Shown: positions 9,761-19,483, counted from the first letter of the stretch. The stretch: DNA of 64,000 nt from Nitrosomonas ureae (GCF_900108305.1 NZ_FNUX01000002.1:1-64000), one strand, 5' to 3'. Notes: a model not told the origin generated them from the letters alone. Numbers and translations are program-made.

Positions 9761-11143
9761 ATGTCAGTAAAAAAATATACGTTTTCTGATCTGGTGCGAA
9801 TTGAGCAATTACGCAAAATCGAATCAACCAAAGCAGAGGAACTATCCTATGCCAGCATCAAGAATATGCCCGGCTCTACAAGCAGTGATTTTAGTTATCC
9901 CGAATTTATCCATCGATTGAAAATTCGTGCCAATCATCTGATTTACGAGAATGCGCTGGGAAACACGCTACGGCAGCCGAATCAACAGTTTATTCGCGCA
10001 CGCCGGATAGGTTTGATCATAGCGATGATCCTGGGTGGTTTAGCAGCAAGCCAGGCGGTAAGTGAGTCCTCCACGCTGAATATTTACTGGTTACTTGCGG
10101 TACTGCTGGGATTTAATCTGATTTCCCTATTGCTATGGATATCCGGCATCACATTGAATTTACAGAGTTTGAGCGGCGGCATCATAGCGCATTTAACCCG
10201 TTGGTTGCCTTACAGGCGCAAGCATGATCCCACAATTGCATCATCAGCATCGCACGCTTGGTGTGAAAGCTGCTTAATAGGAAATGTAGGCAAATGGCGT
10301 ATCAGTGTACTAACGCACCAACTCTGGCTGAGCTACTTAACGGCCGGATTAGTGTTGTTGATATTGCTCATGCTCGCCAAGCAATACAATTTCATCTGGG
10401 GCACGACATTATTGCCGGACAGCACGTTACCCAAACTAACCCAGATTCTGGGTTCACCCTTGGAAGCTGCCGGTTTAAAAATACCGGATGATCCGCAAAC
10501 AATTGCAAGCAGGATAGGAACAGGCAAACAGGATGCGGAAACACGAATGGCCTGGGCTACTTTTTTGATTGGCACTTTGATAGTTTACGGTATATTTCCA
10601 CGACTGTTAGCGCTCGGCCTTTCCTGGGTCATGCAAAAATGGAGTGAATACCGGTTTAAGCTGGATTTATATCTGCCTTATTATATTGAGTTACGCCAGC
10701 ATTTAATGGGACGGGATGTTAAAGCGGAAATTATCGATGCCGATCCGCGGGCAGGCATAAAGCCTGTTGACATAACCCGTCCGCCTGAGAATGTCTCCAT
10801 TCCAGCCAATGCACAGGCCTTTGGCATTGAGCTGGATACCGCAACACCTTGGCCAGAGCGGGTGGCTTGCCGGTTAAATATTATCGATCAGGAATCTCAT
10901 GATGCCGCGATTGCACTGATCAATAGCATGAAAACTCCAGTATTGCTGGGCGTGGCAGCGCATCGCCTGCCGGATCGCGGCATACAGCGCATGATTAAAG
11001 AATTGGTCGATAGCAGCAATACAAAACCCTGGTTGATTTTATTGAGTAAACCATCAACGCCTGTTGCCAGTGCACGTGAATTTGCCTGGTTTCGCCTGGC
11101 GGAAGCCTGCGGTATTCCGGCGGAACATGTCATTACCCGATAA
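9761..11143 (+). CDS. DUF2868 membrane protein
   Basis: Member of the DUF2868 family, about 460 aa, with no known biochemical function. The frame can be extended to a TTG at 9740, but the ATG at 9761 with GGAA upstream is a better start. Hydrophobic segments around residues 90-140, 190-210 and 275-300 suggest an inner-membrane protein with a large cytoplasmic C-terminal part (about 330-460). That part reads like a Rossmann-type fold: IALINSMKTPVLLGVAAHRL and TKPWLILLSKP. It is followed after 3 bases by the DUF3482 GTPase gene. The two families are regularly found together, so a joint function is likely. Confidence 0.75.
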   Translation: MSVKKYTFSDLVRIEQLRKIESTKAEELSYASIKNMPGSTSSDFSYPEFIHRLKIRANHLIYENALGNTLRQPNQQFIRARRIGLIIAMILGGLAASQAVSESSTLNIYWLLAVLLGFNLISLLLWISGITLNLQSLSGGIIAHLTRWLPYRRKHDPTIASSASHAWCESCLIGNVGKWRISVLTHQLWLSYLTAGLVLLILLMLAKQYNFIWGTTLLPDSTLPKLTQILGSPLEAAGLKIPDDPQTIASRIGTGKQDAETRMAWATFLIGTLIVYGIFPRLLALGLSWVMQKWSEYRFKLDLYLPYYIELRQHLMGRDVKAEIIDADPRAGIKPVDITRPPENVSIPANAQAFGIELDTATPWPERVACRLNIIDQESHDAAIALINSMKTPVLLGVAAHRLPDRGIQRMIKELVDSSNTKPWLILLSKPSTPVASAREFAWFRLAEACGIPAEHVITR

Positions 11144-11146
11144 ATC

Positions 11147-12553
11147 ATGATGATCAAGAAAACCAATAGCCTGAATACCTCGTTATTGCTGAATATTGCT
11201 GTTGTAGGACATACCAATACCGGAAAAACATCACTGATTCGCACCATGCTGCGTAGCACGGCGTTCGGTGTTATTGAAGATGCCGCAGGCACCACGCGAC
11301 ATGTTGAGCAAGCGACAATTAGCGCTAACAACGAACCGATTCTTAATTTGTATGACACGCCCGGTCTGGAAGATTCCAGGGCTTTATTTGCGCAGATCAA
11401 AAAGCTACAGGCCCGATCAAAATTATCGCCACCGATACAAGTGCTGGAGCAGTTTGTGGCTGATATTTCTGTCAGTGATCCCTTGGAACAAGAAGCAAAG
11501 GTTATCCGCCAAGTGCTGCGCAGCGATATTCTTTTATACATCATCGATGTACGCGAACCTTTTCTGGAGAAATACCGCCTGGAACTGGAAATCCTCACGC
11601 AATCGGGTAAACCGATTATTCCAGTGTTTAATTTTATTGCCGGACATGATCAGGAGCTAACGCAATGGCGCCAGCATTTGACTGCTTTTCATATGCATGC
11701 AACGCTTGAATTCGATACGGTTGCATTTACCTTTGACGCTGAAAAACGTTTGTATCAGAAAATGCAGACCTTACTGGAACCTCACTATGAGCGATTGCAG
11801 AAACTGATTGATTATCGCGCCACATTATGGAATCAGCTCTGCTTGTCGAGCGCCAAGCGAATTGCTGAGTTGATTGCAAATGTCGCCTGCTATCGCGAAA
11901 GCAAGACGACTAAAAACAATTTAATTGCAGATTCATTGATTGAAAACCGTTTGCACGATTTTGTCCGTAAAGCTGAGCAGCATTGTCTGCATGATTTATT
12001 GGCGATTTTCAATTTCTCGGAAAAGGATGTTGAAATTCAGAACATCCCTGTCAGCAATGGCCAGTGGCAGCTGGATATCTTCGCACCCGGCATACTTAAA
12101 GCATATGGATTGGATGTTGGAAGCGCCGCAGCCAAGGGCGCTGCAGCAGGCGTCGGAATTGATCTGATGGTTGGCGGCATGAGCCTGGGAGCAGCGAGCG
12201 CTTTGGGCGCCATCGCTGGTGCCGGTTGGTCGACTTTCAAGCGCTATGGCGATGAAATCAAGGCGACTGTCAAAGGCACCCAATGGCAGTGCGCTGACGA
12301 AACTACTTTACAAGTATTGTATTTACGCCAGAAACACTTATTGAAAAAACTCATGCATCGTGGTCATGCGGCACAGGATACCTTACAAGTGGATAAAGCT
12401 GATGACGAAAAACTACCTAACGATTGGAGCAAACTGATCAGCACCTTGCGTCAGAACCCAAGCTGGCAAGAACATTCCGCCACGCGCAACAGCAATCCGC
12501 AATATCAACAGATAGAAACTAAACTGGTGGGCGAGTTGCTGGATGAGAAATGA
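11147..12553 (+). CDS. DUF3482 GTPase (membrane-associated G protein)
   Basis: TrmE/Era-like GTPase with a C-terminal DUF3482 domain, 468 aa. The G1 loop is GHTNTGKTSL (about residues 22-31), G2 lies in AAGTTRHVE, and G3 is DTPGLED. The expected G4 NKxD is not seen; its position after strand 5 reads PVFNFIAGHDQ, so guanine specificity may be altered. Residues 325-375 form a Gly/Ala-rich helical stretch (AAAKGAAAGVGIDLMVGGMS) of the kind that inserts into membranes. It is coupled to the upstream DUF2868 gene. The role is unknown; a membrane-remodelling or stress function is only a guess. Confidence 0.78.
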   Translation: MMIKKTNSLNTSLLLNIAVVGHTNTGKTSLIRTMLRSTAFGVIEDAAGTTRHVEQATISANNEPILNLYDTPGLEDSRALFAQIKKLQARSKLSPPIQVLEQFVADISVSDPLEQEAKVIRQVLRSDILLYIIDVREPFLEKYRLELEILTQSGKPIIPVFNFIAGHDQELTQWRQHLTAFHMHATLEFDTVAFTFDAEKRLYQKMQTLLEPHYERLQKLIDYRATLWNQLCLSSAKRIAELIANVACYRESKTTKNNLIADSLIENRLHDFVRKAEQHCLHDLLAIFNFSEKDVEIQNIPVSNGQWQLDIFAPGILKAYGLDVGSAAAKGAAAGVGIDLMVGGMSLGAASALGAIAGAGWSTFKRYGDEIKATVKGTQWQCADETTLQVLYLRQKHLLKKLMHRGHAAQDTLQVDKADDEKLPNDWSKLISTLRQNPSWQEHSATRNSNPQYQQIETKLVGELLDEK

Positions 12554-12826
12554 TTTTTAAAAATAAGGATAGCTTAATAAGTTATTGAGAAAAATTTAAT
12601 TACAGCGAAATTCAGTATTTTCTTGGTTACGTTTTAGCTATTTTAGAATGCCTTCTTCAGTTTTATGCCAGGCCAGCAGATAAAATTAATAGGGGTTTGG
12701 ATAAATAGCGCCTTTTGATTGGTCTGATTCATTATTTGGATTTATGAAGTGTGTGTAATCTTGTGGCTTTAATGCCGCGCGCTTTTTACAAGCGGAACCA
12801 ATCTTTCATGCGAATATCTGAGTTTT

Positions 12827-13510
12827 ATGCTTTATTTAGTATTCATTGTTGCCATTGCCATACTCATTCTGGGGCCTTCCTACTGGGTTAAACACACTCT
12901 GACGAAGTATAGTTACCCCGAAGACCGGTATCCAGGCACGGGCGCCGAATTGGCGCGCCTATTGCTGGACTGGGCAAACTTGCAAGCGGTCAAGGTTGAA
13001 ATAACTGAGCAAGGCGATCATTATGATCCAGTTGAAAAAATAGTCCGCTTAACTCCTGAAAAATTTAACGGCAAGTCGCTGACGGCAATTACTGTGGCAG
13101 CACACGAAGTTGGACATGCGATACAAGACCGGGATGGTTATTTGCCACTAAAATTGCGCACACGGCTGGTTCAGATTGCTGCTCCGGTTGAAAAATTAGG
13201 CGCGGCGATTCTGATGATCGCTCCCTTCATTACGGTAATTACACGGGCGCCGGTTACAGGCGCACTGTTTTTTGCAGGTGGCTTGCTGACACTGGGCACA
13301 GCCACGGTTATACACCTGATAACACTTCCAATGGAACTGCATGCCAGCTTCGCGCGGGCAATGCCGATGTTGGAGCAAGGCAAGTATTTGATACGAGGGG
13401 ACGAACCCCATGCACGCAGGATTTTACGTGCGGCAGCCTGGACATATGTTTCAGCTTCCCTGATGACGCTACTCAATATCGGCCGATGGTGGGCCATTTT
13501 GCGGCGCTAG
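12827..13510 (+). CDS. Membrane zinc metallopeptidase, YugP-like
   Basis: Neutral zinc metallopeptidase of the YugP family, 227 aa. An N-terminal membrane anchor (residues 1-20) is followed by the zinc motif AAHEVGHAIQD (HExxH at about 91-95). Two hydrophobic segments around 130-170 include the family segment LPMELHASFARAMPML, and a terminal one follows. The third zinc ligand is probably the Glu of MELHASF. YugP proteins are widespread and mostly uncharacterised. It is a single-gene unit between the GTPase pair and the secretion operon. Confidence 0.82.
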   Translation: MLYLVFIVAIAILILGPSYWVKHTLTKYSYPEDRYPGTGAELARLLLDWANLQAVKVEITEQGDHYDPVEKIVRLTPEKFNGKSLTAITVAAHEVGHAIQDRDGYLPLKLRTRLVQIAAPVEKLGAAILMIAPFITVITRAPVTGALFFAGGLLTLGTATVIHLITLPMELHASFARAMPMLEQGKYLIRGDEPHARRILRAAAWTYVSASLMTLLNIGRWWAILRR

Positions 13511-13659
13511 CGTGGTTCTGGCATTAGGATTCCCGACATTGCAACATTGAAATGCTGAATCCTGTCTTGACCGTGTCATATAAGCAACATAATATGCAAA
13601 AGTTTAATGTTACAAATCTTATTAGTTAAATTAGTCAATATAGTAGATAAAGGATGAAC

Positions 13660-14094
13660 ATGATGTATTCGGTTAAGCGACAAAAAGCAAACAATATGCG
13701 TGGATTTACGCTACTCGAGTTACTTGTTGTAATGGTTATTATTGGCTTGTTGGCTGCTTATGTTGGACCGAAGTACTTTTCCCAAGTCGGCAAATCAGAA
13801 ATCAAAATGGCCCAAGCGCAGATCGATGCCTTGGAAAAGGCATTGCACCAATACCGCCTGGATGTAGGCAGCTATCCGGCGACTGAGCTGGGTTTGGTGT
13901 CATTGGTGAATCGTCCGAGCAATGAGCCCAGATGGCAAGGACCTTATCTATCCAAATTACCCCCAGCCGACCCTTGGGGACGCCCGTACGTTTATAAATA
14001 CCCTGGCGAACGTTCCGAGTTTGATTTGCTTTCGTATGGCAGAGATGGGCAACCGGGTGGCGATGGCGAGGCAGCCGATATCACCAATTGGTAA
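13660..14094 (+). CDS. gspG: Type II secretion major pseudopilin GspG
   Basis: Major pseudopilin and first gene of the secretion operon. The prepilin leader ends NNMRG and is cut before FTLLELLVVMVIIGLL, with the essential Glu at mature position 5. The C-terminal GspG signature is complete: VGSYPATELGLVSLVNRP, GPYLSKLPPADPWGRPY, and a calcium-site region FDLLSYGRDGQPGGDGE. In-frame ATG codons exist at 13654, 13660 and 13663. AAGGA at 13649-13653 favours 13660 or 13663. The gene ends 8 bases before gspF. Confidence 0.93.
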   Translation: MMYSVKRQKANNMRGFTLLELLVVMVIIGLLAAYVGPKYFSQVGKSEIKMAQAQIDALEKALHQYRLDVGSYPATELGLVSLVNRPSNEPRWQGPYLSKLPPADPWGRPYVYKYPGERSEFDLLSYGRDGQPGGDGEAADITNW

Positions 14095-14102
14095 TCAGCC
14101 TT

Positions 14103-15287
14103 ATGCGTTTTGACGTGAAAGCAGTTATTTCCGGACAAGGAACCGTACATTTAGAACTGGAAGCCAACAGTGAAGCTGAAGCACGCCGGCAAGTAATGGA
14201 ACAAGGCGGCATGGTGTTGAGCGTACGCCGGAGATTTTCCGGCTTTACGTTTAAATCGCGCACTCATTTTCCATTAGTGCATTTCAGCCAGGAGCTGCTT
14301 TCATTGCAAACTGCAGGATTGAGTCTGGTAGAAAGCATTGAAACTTTGCTGGAGAAAGAACAAGATGCCGGCAATCGCAAAATTATCCAGAATATTCTGG
14401 ATCGGCTCTACGAAGGCATAACTTTCTCACAAGCATTGGAAGATTATCCCCAGACGTTTCCGCCGCTATACATTGCAACTGTTCGTGCCAGCGAGCGGAC
14501 TGGCGATCTTGCCGAAGCTTTAACACGATTCATTACTTATCAGACACAAATGGATTTTGTCCGCAAAAAACTTGTGGGTGCATCCATTTATCCCGTATTG
14601 TTATTGGTAGTTGGTTTGCTTGTCTCGATTTTTCTAATGGTATTCGTAGTTCCCAAATTCAGTGCCATTTATGACGATATGGGTAGCGATTTACCTTGGT
14701 TGTCGTTGTTACTGATCAAGTGGGGGCAGTTTGTTCATGAGCGTGGTTGGGAATTGACCATTGTTGCGATGGCGCTGATAGTGGTAATAGGATATAGCGT
14801 CACCCGGCCAACGTTCTGGGCGAATGTCATGCAGCTTTTGTGGCGCATTCCTGCGATTGGGGAGCACATGCGGGTTTATCAATTAGCCCGCTTCTATAAA
14901 ACGCTCGGTATGCTGCTTCGTGGCGGAATTCCTGTCACGCAAGCATTGGAGATGGTCAGCGGCTTGCTGCAACCTCATTTCCGGCCCAAAGTTGCTGCTG
15001 CTGCCAAGCATATCCGTGAAGGTAAAACAATCTCCAGCGCAATGGAACAGGAGGGTCTTACGACCGCAGTGGGAAATCGTATGCTCCGTGTCGGTGAAAG
15101 AACCGGACTGATGGGAGATATGATGGAACGAATCGGCAATTTTCATGATGAGGAGATTGCCCGTTGGGTGGAATGGACAACCAAACTGATTGAGCCGCTG
15201 TTAATGGCATTTATCGGTATTGTAATCGGCGGCATTATTATTCTCATGTATATGCCTATTTTTGAATTGGCGGGAAGCATCAATTAA
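14103..15287 (+). CDS. gspF: Type II secretion inner-membrane platform protein GspF
   Basis: Polytopic assembly protein, about 394 aa, with the two-fold repeat of the T2SF domain. Each half has a cytoplasmic helical bundle (FSQELLSLQTAGLSLVESIE; ARFYKTLGMLLRGGIPVTQA) followed by membrane segments (YPVLLLVVGLLVSIFLMVFV; the C-terminal LMAFIGIVIGGIIILMYMPI). The frame can be read from 14088 inside gspG, but the ATG at 14103 gives the usual MRFDVKAV start. Its stop overlaps the gspE start (TAATG), indicating coupled translation. Confidence 0.92.
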   Translation: MRFDVKAVISGQGTVHLELEANSEAEARRQVMEQGGMVLSVRRRFSGFTFKSRTHFPLVHFSQELLSLQTAGLSLVESIETLLEKEQDAGNRKIIQNILDRLYEGITFSQALEDYPQTFPPLYIATVRASERTGDLAEALTRFITYQTQMDFVRKKLVGASIYPVLLLVVGLLVSIFLMVFVVPKFSAIYDDMGSDLPWLSLLLIKWGQFVHERGWELTIVAMALIVVIGYSVTRPTFWANVMQLLWRIPAIGEHMRVYQLARFYKTLGMLLRGGIPVTQALEMVSGLLQPHFRPKVAAAAKHIREGKTISSAMEQEGLTTAVGNRMLRVGERTGLMGDMMERIGNFHDEEIARWVEWTTKLIEPLLMAFIGIVIGGIIILMYMPIFELAGSIN

Positions 15288-16975
15288 TGGAAGCGTCAGC
15301 ACACATCGCAAGCAAGCAGTCAATTGATCTCAATCAATTAGCCGGAATCCGTCTCAAAGCGGCTGCTCAAGGTGTTTCTGTCATTCAGATTCTGGAAGAA
15401 GATAGCGCTTATACACCCGATGAACTGATGCAGCAGCTGGGTCAATTGATGCGCATGCCCGTTCTGGAGATGAAAGAGATTCATACATTGCAACCCGCTT
15501 TTGATATTTTGCCATTCAGTGAAGCGATGCGGCATGAATGCGTATTGTTTTACAATGGCCAGAGCTATTTATTCGCGATCAGCAACCCTTTTTCCGGAAA
15601 ACTGCGTGCATGGGCGGAAGAACGGTTTGATCGGGCGGTTGAATGGTATTTGGTACATCCGGCCGATTTGAGCGCTTTCTTCACCCAGCAAGAAAAAACC
15701 ATGCGCGCTATGGATCAAGTGCTGTCATCGGCGGAGCTGGATAAGATACAAAGCGGCATTGAAGATTTATCGTTGAAGAGCATCAACGAAGGTACCAGTA
15801 AAGTAGTACGTCTTGTACACTCCACATTGTATGATGCGCATAAATCGCAAGCCAGCGATATTCACTTGGAGATGTCTCCGGGCCTGTTGTCGATCAAATA
15901 CCGTATTGATGGCGTGTTGACGGCTATTGGCACCATACAGGGCGCGGATCTGGCCGAGCAGGTTATTTCCCGCATTAAGGTGATGTCCGAGCTGGATATT
16001 GCCGAGCGCCGGGTGCCGCAAGATGGCCGGTTTAAAATTGCTATTCAAGGGCGGGAAATAGATTTCCGGGTTTCCATCATGCCGAGTATTTTTGGTGAAG
16101 ATGCCGTGCTGCGTATTCTCGATCGTCAGGCGCTATCCGATCAGCTTGAAGGCTTAACCCTAAACCAATTGGGTTTTAATCAGGCAGCGATAGCGAGCAT
16201 TCGTCGCTTAAGCTCCGAGCCTTATGGCATGCTGCTGGTTACCGGCCCGACCGGCAGCGGCAAGACGACGTCTTTATATGCCGCGATATCGGAAGTGAAC
16301 AAAGGTCATGACAAAATCATCACGATTGAAGATCCGATTGAATATCAGCTTCCGGGTGTTTTGCAAATCCCCGTTAATGAGAAAAAAGGGCTCACGTTCG
16401 CTCGCGGTTTGCGCTCAATTTTGCGGCATGACCCTGATAAAATCATGGTGGGAGAGATCCGCGATGCCGAAACTGCGCAAATTGCCATACAGGCCGCATT
16501 GACCGGTCACCTGGTGTTTACTACGGTGCATGCGAACAACGTGTTTGATGTGATTGGCCGGTTCTCACATATGGGTGTAGACCCCTATAGTTTTGTATCC
16601 GCCTTGAACGGAATTGTCGCGCAAAGACTGGTGCGCTTGCTATGTACGCATTGCGCCGTGGATGAACGCCCGGAGGACAGTGTAATCGAGGAATCCGGCA
16701 TTCCGGCGGATCAGGCGAGTCATTATAAATTCCGCAATGGCAAAGGCTGCGGACAATGCCGCGGCAGCGGTTTCCGCGGTAGAAATGCCATTGCTGAAAT
16801 TTTGTTGCTGAACGATGAAATTCGTGAATTGATCGTCGCTCACGAGCCTATCCGGCGCATCAAGGAAGCGGCCCGGGATAACGGCACCCGCTTCTTGCGC
16901 GAGGCGGCATTGGATATGGTCAAGCAGGGATTAACCAGTTTGGAGGAGGCTAATCGTGTCACGATTGTGGCGTGA
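15287..16975 (+). CDS. gspE: Type II secretion / pilus assembly ATPase GspE
   Basis: Hexameric secretion ATPase of the GspE/PilB family, 562 aa. An N-terminal T2SSE_N domain (1-150) precedes the motor domain. Walker A is GPTGSGKTTSLYA, the Asp box is IITIEDPIEYQ, Walker B is KIMVGEIRDAETA and the His box is GHLVFTTVHANN. A tetracysteine zinc motif is made of LCTHC and CGQCRGSGFRGR. All functional motifs are intact. The start overlaps the gspF stop by one base, and the end overlaps the pilM-like gene by 20 bases. Confidence 0.94.
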   Translation: MEASAHIASKQSIDLNQLAGIRLKAAAQGVSVIQILEEDSAYTPDELMQQLGQLMRMPVLEMKEIHTLQPAFDILPFSEAMRHECVLFYNGQSYLFAISNPFSGKLRAWAEERFDRAVEWYLVHPADLSAFFTQQEKTMRAMDQVLSSAELDKIQSGIEDLSLKSINEGTSKVVRLVHSTLYDAHKSQASDIHLEMSPGLLSIKYRIDGVLTAIGTIQGADLAEQVISRIKVMSELDIAERRVPQDGRFKIAIQGREIDFRVSIMPSIFGEDAVLRILDRQALSDQLEGLTLNQLGFNQAAIASIRRLSSEPYGMLLVTGPTGSGKTTSLYAAISEVNKGHDKIITIEDPIEYQLPGVLQIPVNEKKGLTFARGLRSILRHDPDKIMVGEIRDAETAQIAIQAALTGHLVFTTVHANNVFDVIGRFSHMGVDPYSFVSALNGIVAQRLVRLLCTHCAVDERPEDSVIEESGIPADQASHYKFRNGKGCGQCRGSGFRGRNAIAEILLLNDEIRELIVAHEPIRRIKEAARDNGTRFLREAALDMVKQGLTSLEEANRVTIVA

Positions 16976-17789
16976 TCAGATTCAGATATTTCTGGCACCA
17001 GGACGGCTCGACTGGGTGCGTTTGAAACGCGGCCTCAGACCCGTTCAGATTGCCAAATCAACAGTATATTTCGAGCCGGTTGCGAATGTTGCCATCTGGA
17101 ATGCCGCAATGCAGCAACTGGAAAAGGTTTTGACAGAAGCAGCCGGGACGGAAGTATCGTTGATCCTGTCCAATCATTTTCTGCGCTATGCAGCGTTGCC
17201 ACCGCAAAACGAAATCACCACTCCGGAGGAAGTCAGGTCTTATGCTGAATTCAGAATGCGCGAAGTCTATGCCGAGCGGGTTGATTCCTGGGCAATCAGC
17301 ATCAGTGATTGGAGTCCCGCCGATGGCGCGGTTAGTGCCGCGATGCCCCGCGATTTAATAATGCAGCTGGAGCAAATGATCTCGCGCCATGATTGTAAGA
17401 TTAAAGTCATAGAACCCTATCTGGCGTCGGTTTATGATCGCTGGCAAGCGCAATTGAAAGGCGATAAAATCTATTTGGCGGTCATTGAAAACGGGCGCAT
17501 TTGTATCGCGATCACTCATCACGGCAAGTGGCAAAATGTTAGAAATCAACGAATTACGCACAATGCCGCCGACGATCTCCTGGCGGCATTGGATCAGGAA
17601 GTCATTTGGTCCGGAACAAAAGAAGCGACAGAATTTGTTTATCTATTTGCACCCGAGCATCCTGAAATGACCTTACCGCAGGAAAGTGGCTGGTGTATCA
17701 TTGCACTTCCTGCAGGAAAGGTATTACCCTTGGCGCATTATCCATCCGCCCCAACCGATCATTCCGGGCTTAATCAATGTCCCGCCTGA
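16956..17789 (+). CDS. PilM-like cytoplasmic actin-fold protein of the secretion operon
   Basis: 277-aa protein in the position of PilM (or the cytoplasmic half of GspL). The start is GTG at 16956, six bases after a perfect AGGAGG site inside gspE. Residues 10-30 (FLAPGRLDWVRLKRGLRP) and 150-190 (KIYLAVIENGRICIAI) fit the phosphate-binding strands of an actin-like ATPase fold. No transmembrane segment is seen, so it probably docks on the cytoplasmic face to GspE and the PilN-like protein. Sequence similarity to classic PilM is weak; the call depends on gene order. Confidence 0.65.
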   Translation: MSRLWRDQIQIFLAPGRLDWVRLKRGLRPVQIAKSTVYFEPVANVAIWNAAMQQLEKVLTEAAGTEVSLILSNHFLRYAALPPQNEITTPEEVRSYAEFRMREVYAERVDSWAISISDWSPADGAVSAAMPRDLIMQLEQMISRHDCKIKVIEPYLASVYDRWQAQLKGDKIYLAVIENGRICIAITHHGKWQNVRNQRITHNAADDLLAALDQEVIWSGTKEATEFVYLFAPEHPEMTLPQESGWCIIALPAGKVLPLAHYPSAPTDHSGLNQCPA

Positions 17790-18325
17790 GATTAAGATTT
17801 CCTTACCGGGAACAATCCGCGCCACAGCTTGATTTTGCGCTGTTGCTTCTTGGTTTCCTGATTGTCGTGGTGGTATATTTTCAATTCCGCCATCAGGTTG
17901 AAGAAATCAATTTCTGGAGTAACCGGGTTGAACGCATGGAGAAACAGCAGCAACAAAAGGCTTCTCCCCGCACCCGGGCTACATCCCGTATCCGTGAATT
18001 CAGCCAGGAAATCGAGAAAGAAATCGCACAAGCCAATGCAATTCTGGATCAGCTGAATTTGCCCTGGGAGATGTTGTTTGACTCAATCGAACACGCAGCA
18101 ACCGAGGATATTGCCTTACTGTCATTACAGCCCAATTTCACCAACCGCAGCTTGCGCTTGAGTGGTGAAGCGAAAAGCATGGCCGAATTGCTGGATTTTG
18201 TGGAAGCGCTGGAACGAGAGCTGGTGTTTGAAAATGTGCACTTGTTAAATTACAAAATCAAACAAGAGAACCCGCAGCGTCCGATTATTTTTCTGTTAAA
18301 TGCCGAATGGATTCAAACTACTTAA
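17777..18325 (+). CDS. PilN-like (GspL C-terminal-like) assembly protein
   Basis: Bitopic inner-membrane protein, 182 aa. A short basic N-terminus (RLRLRFPYRE) is followed by one membrane helix at about 20-38 (FALLLLGFLIVVVVYFQF) and a periplasmic coiled coil (40-90). A small ferredoxin-like domain typical of PilN comes last, including SLQPNFTNRSLRLSGEAKS and LLDFVEALERE. It overlaps its neighbours on both sides (13 and 19 bases), supporting stoichiometric translation with the PilM- and PilO-like proteins. Confidence 0.72.
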   Translation: MSRLRLRFPYREQSAPQLDFALLLLGFLIVVVVYFQFRHQVEEINFWSNRVERMEKQQQQKASPRTRATSRIREFSQEIEKEIAQANAILDQLNLPWEMLFDSIEHAATEDIALLSLQPNFTNRSLRLSGEAKSMAELLDFVEALERELVFENVHLLNYKIKQENPQRPIIFLLNAEWIQTT

Positions 18326-18912
18326 AAAGAGAATGGCCACAGATATCGTGGAACCGGCTCATGCCATTATTGCGCTGGCAACTGGAACGCTTGGGCAATC
18401 TGGGCAAGACCGGCATGGGTTTGATGCTGGCGGCAGGCATTTATTATTTTTTGGTTGTGATGCCACAAGACACAGAGTTGCAAAAGCTCAAAAATCGAGC
18501 GGTTATGTTGCAAGCGCAAGCAGCATCGAAAAATAATCCCAACGAGGGCGGGGATACCGAGGCCGGTAAAAAAATGAGCGGTGATCAGGCGTTACAGGTG
18601 TTTTATGACTTTTTCCCGCAAGTCGATTCCTCACCCTTCTGGATTCGTGAATTGGTGCGGGTAGCTAAGAAACAAGGGGTGGAACTGAGTAGCAGTGAAT
18701 ACCGGTTGATTAATGAAAAGGATGCGCGTCTGGCGCGCTACGAAATGGTTCTGCCGGTGAGAGGCAAATATTCCCAGATTCGCGCCTTTATTGCCGACGC
18801 CTTGGAAGCCGTACCGGCTATGGCCATATCGGCGATCGCCATGAAGCGTGAGAATACGGCCATTGATAAGCTTGAAGTACGGCTGGAAATTAATCTTTAT
18901 ATGAATAAATAA
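18307..18912 (+). CDS. PilO/GspM-like assembly protein
   Basis: Bitopic inner-membrane protein, 201 aa. One membrane segment lies at about residues 36-55 (TGMGLMLAAGIYYFLVVM), then a coiled coil, then a PilO-like ferredoxin domain (SSSEYRLINEKDARLARYEM, LPVRGKYSQIRAFIADALEA). It overlaps the PilN-like gene and is followed after 4 bases by the PilP-like gene, the order seen in pilMNOP clusters. Confidence 0.72.
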   Translation: MDSNYLKREWPQISWNRLMPLLRWQLERLGNLGKTGMGLMLAAGIYYFLVVMPQDTELQKLKNRAVMLQAQAASKNNPNEGGDTEAGKKMSGDQALQVFYDFFPQVDSSPFWIRELVRVAKKQGVELSSSEYRLINEKDARLARYEMVLPVRGKYSQIRAFIADALEAVPAMAISAIAMKRENTAIDKLEVRLEINLYMNK

Positions 18913-18916
18913 CACA

Positions 18917-19483
18917 ATGGATGTAGCGGAAAAGAAACGCAAAATGATCATTGGGGGAATACTGGTGGCGACACTGGTCGCCGCGGCGTTGGTCGAGGTT
19001 GATGACGAACCCGAATTCCATGTTCCGGAGGCCCTGCAATCGGGCAGAACAACTCAGGACAGAACTAAAAGAACTGACTCGAACGCTGCTGCACAATTGG
19101 ACGTAAGCAAGCTCGGACAACGGAAATTCAGCCCGCTTGCCGGTGAGCTTTTCATGTCTACAAACTGGGTGCCGAAGCGGGTCGTTATCGACGACCCTGA
19201 AGAACACGCGGCTAAAATAGCGCAAGCCGCAAAAAATATGGTGCCTCCCGCCCCCACCGCGCCGCCTTTGCAATTCAAATACGCCGGTAAAGCGATTGCG
19301 GATAATGAAACCTGGGTTTTTCTTTCGCAATCCGGAGAAAATCTCATAACCAAGATTGGCGGAAAAATTAACGATGCCTACCGGCTCGATTCGATCAATG
19401 ACAATGCCATCACGATGACTTATTTGCCGCTGAATATCAAACAAACACTCACGATCAACAATCAAATCGCAGGAACTTTCTGA
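18917..19483 (+). CDS. PilP/GspC-like periplasmic connector
   Basis: 188-aa protein with an N-terminal membrane anchor (MIIGGILVATLVAAALV), a disordered linker rich in Ala, Pro and charged residues, and a C-terminal beta domain (about 115-188: KYAGKAIADNETWVFLSQSG ... KIGGKINDAYRLDS). The last domain resembles the homology region by which PilP or GspC contacts the secretin. That fits its place immediately before the secretin gene, which it overlaps by one base (TGATG). Sequence similarity is low and the call is contextual. Confidence 0.62.
   Translation: MDVAEKKRKMIIGGILVATLVAAALVEVDDEPEFHVPEALQSGRTTQDRTKRTDSNAAAQLDVSKLGQRKFSPLAGELFMSTNWVPKRVVIDDPEEHAAKIAQAAKNMVPPAPTAPPLQFKYAGKAIADNETWVFLSQSGENLITKIGGKINDAYRLDSINDNAITMTYLPLNIKQTLTINNQIAGTF

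Noticed and set aside
10897..11598. 233-codon minus-strand frame across the DUF2868/DUF3482 junction
   Set aside because: It spans two well-supported plus-strand genes and shows no family pattern.
18890..19465. 191-codon minus-strand frame opposite the PilP-like gene
   Set aside because: The plus-strand gene fits the operon with start/stop overlaps; the antisense frame does not.
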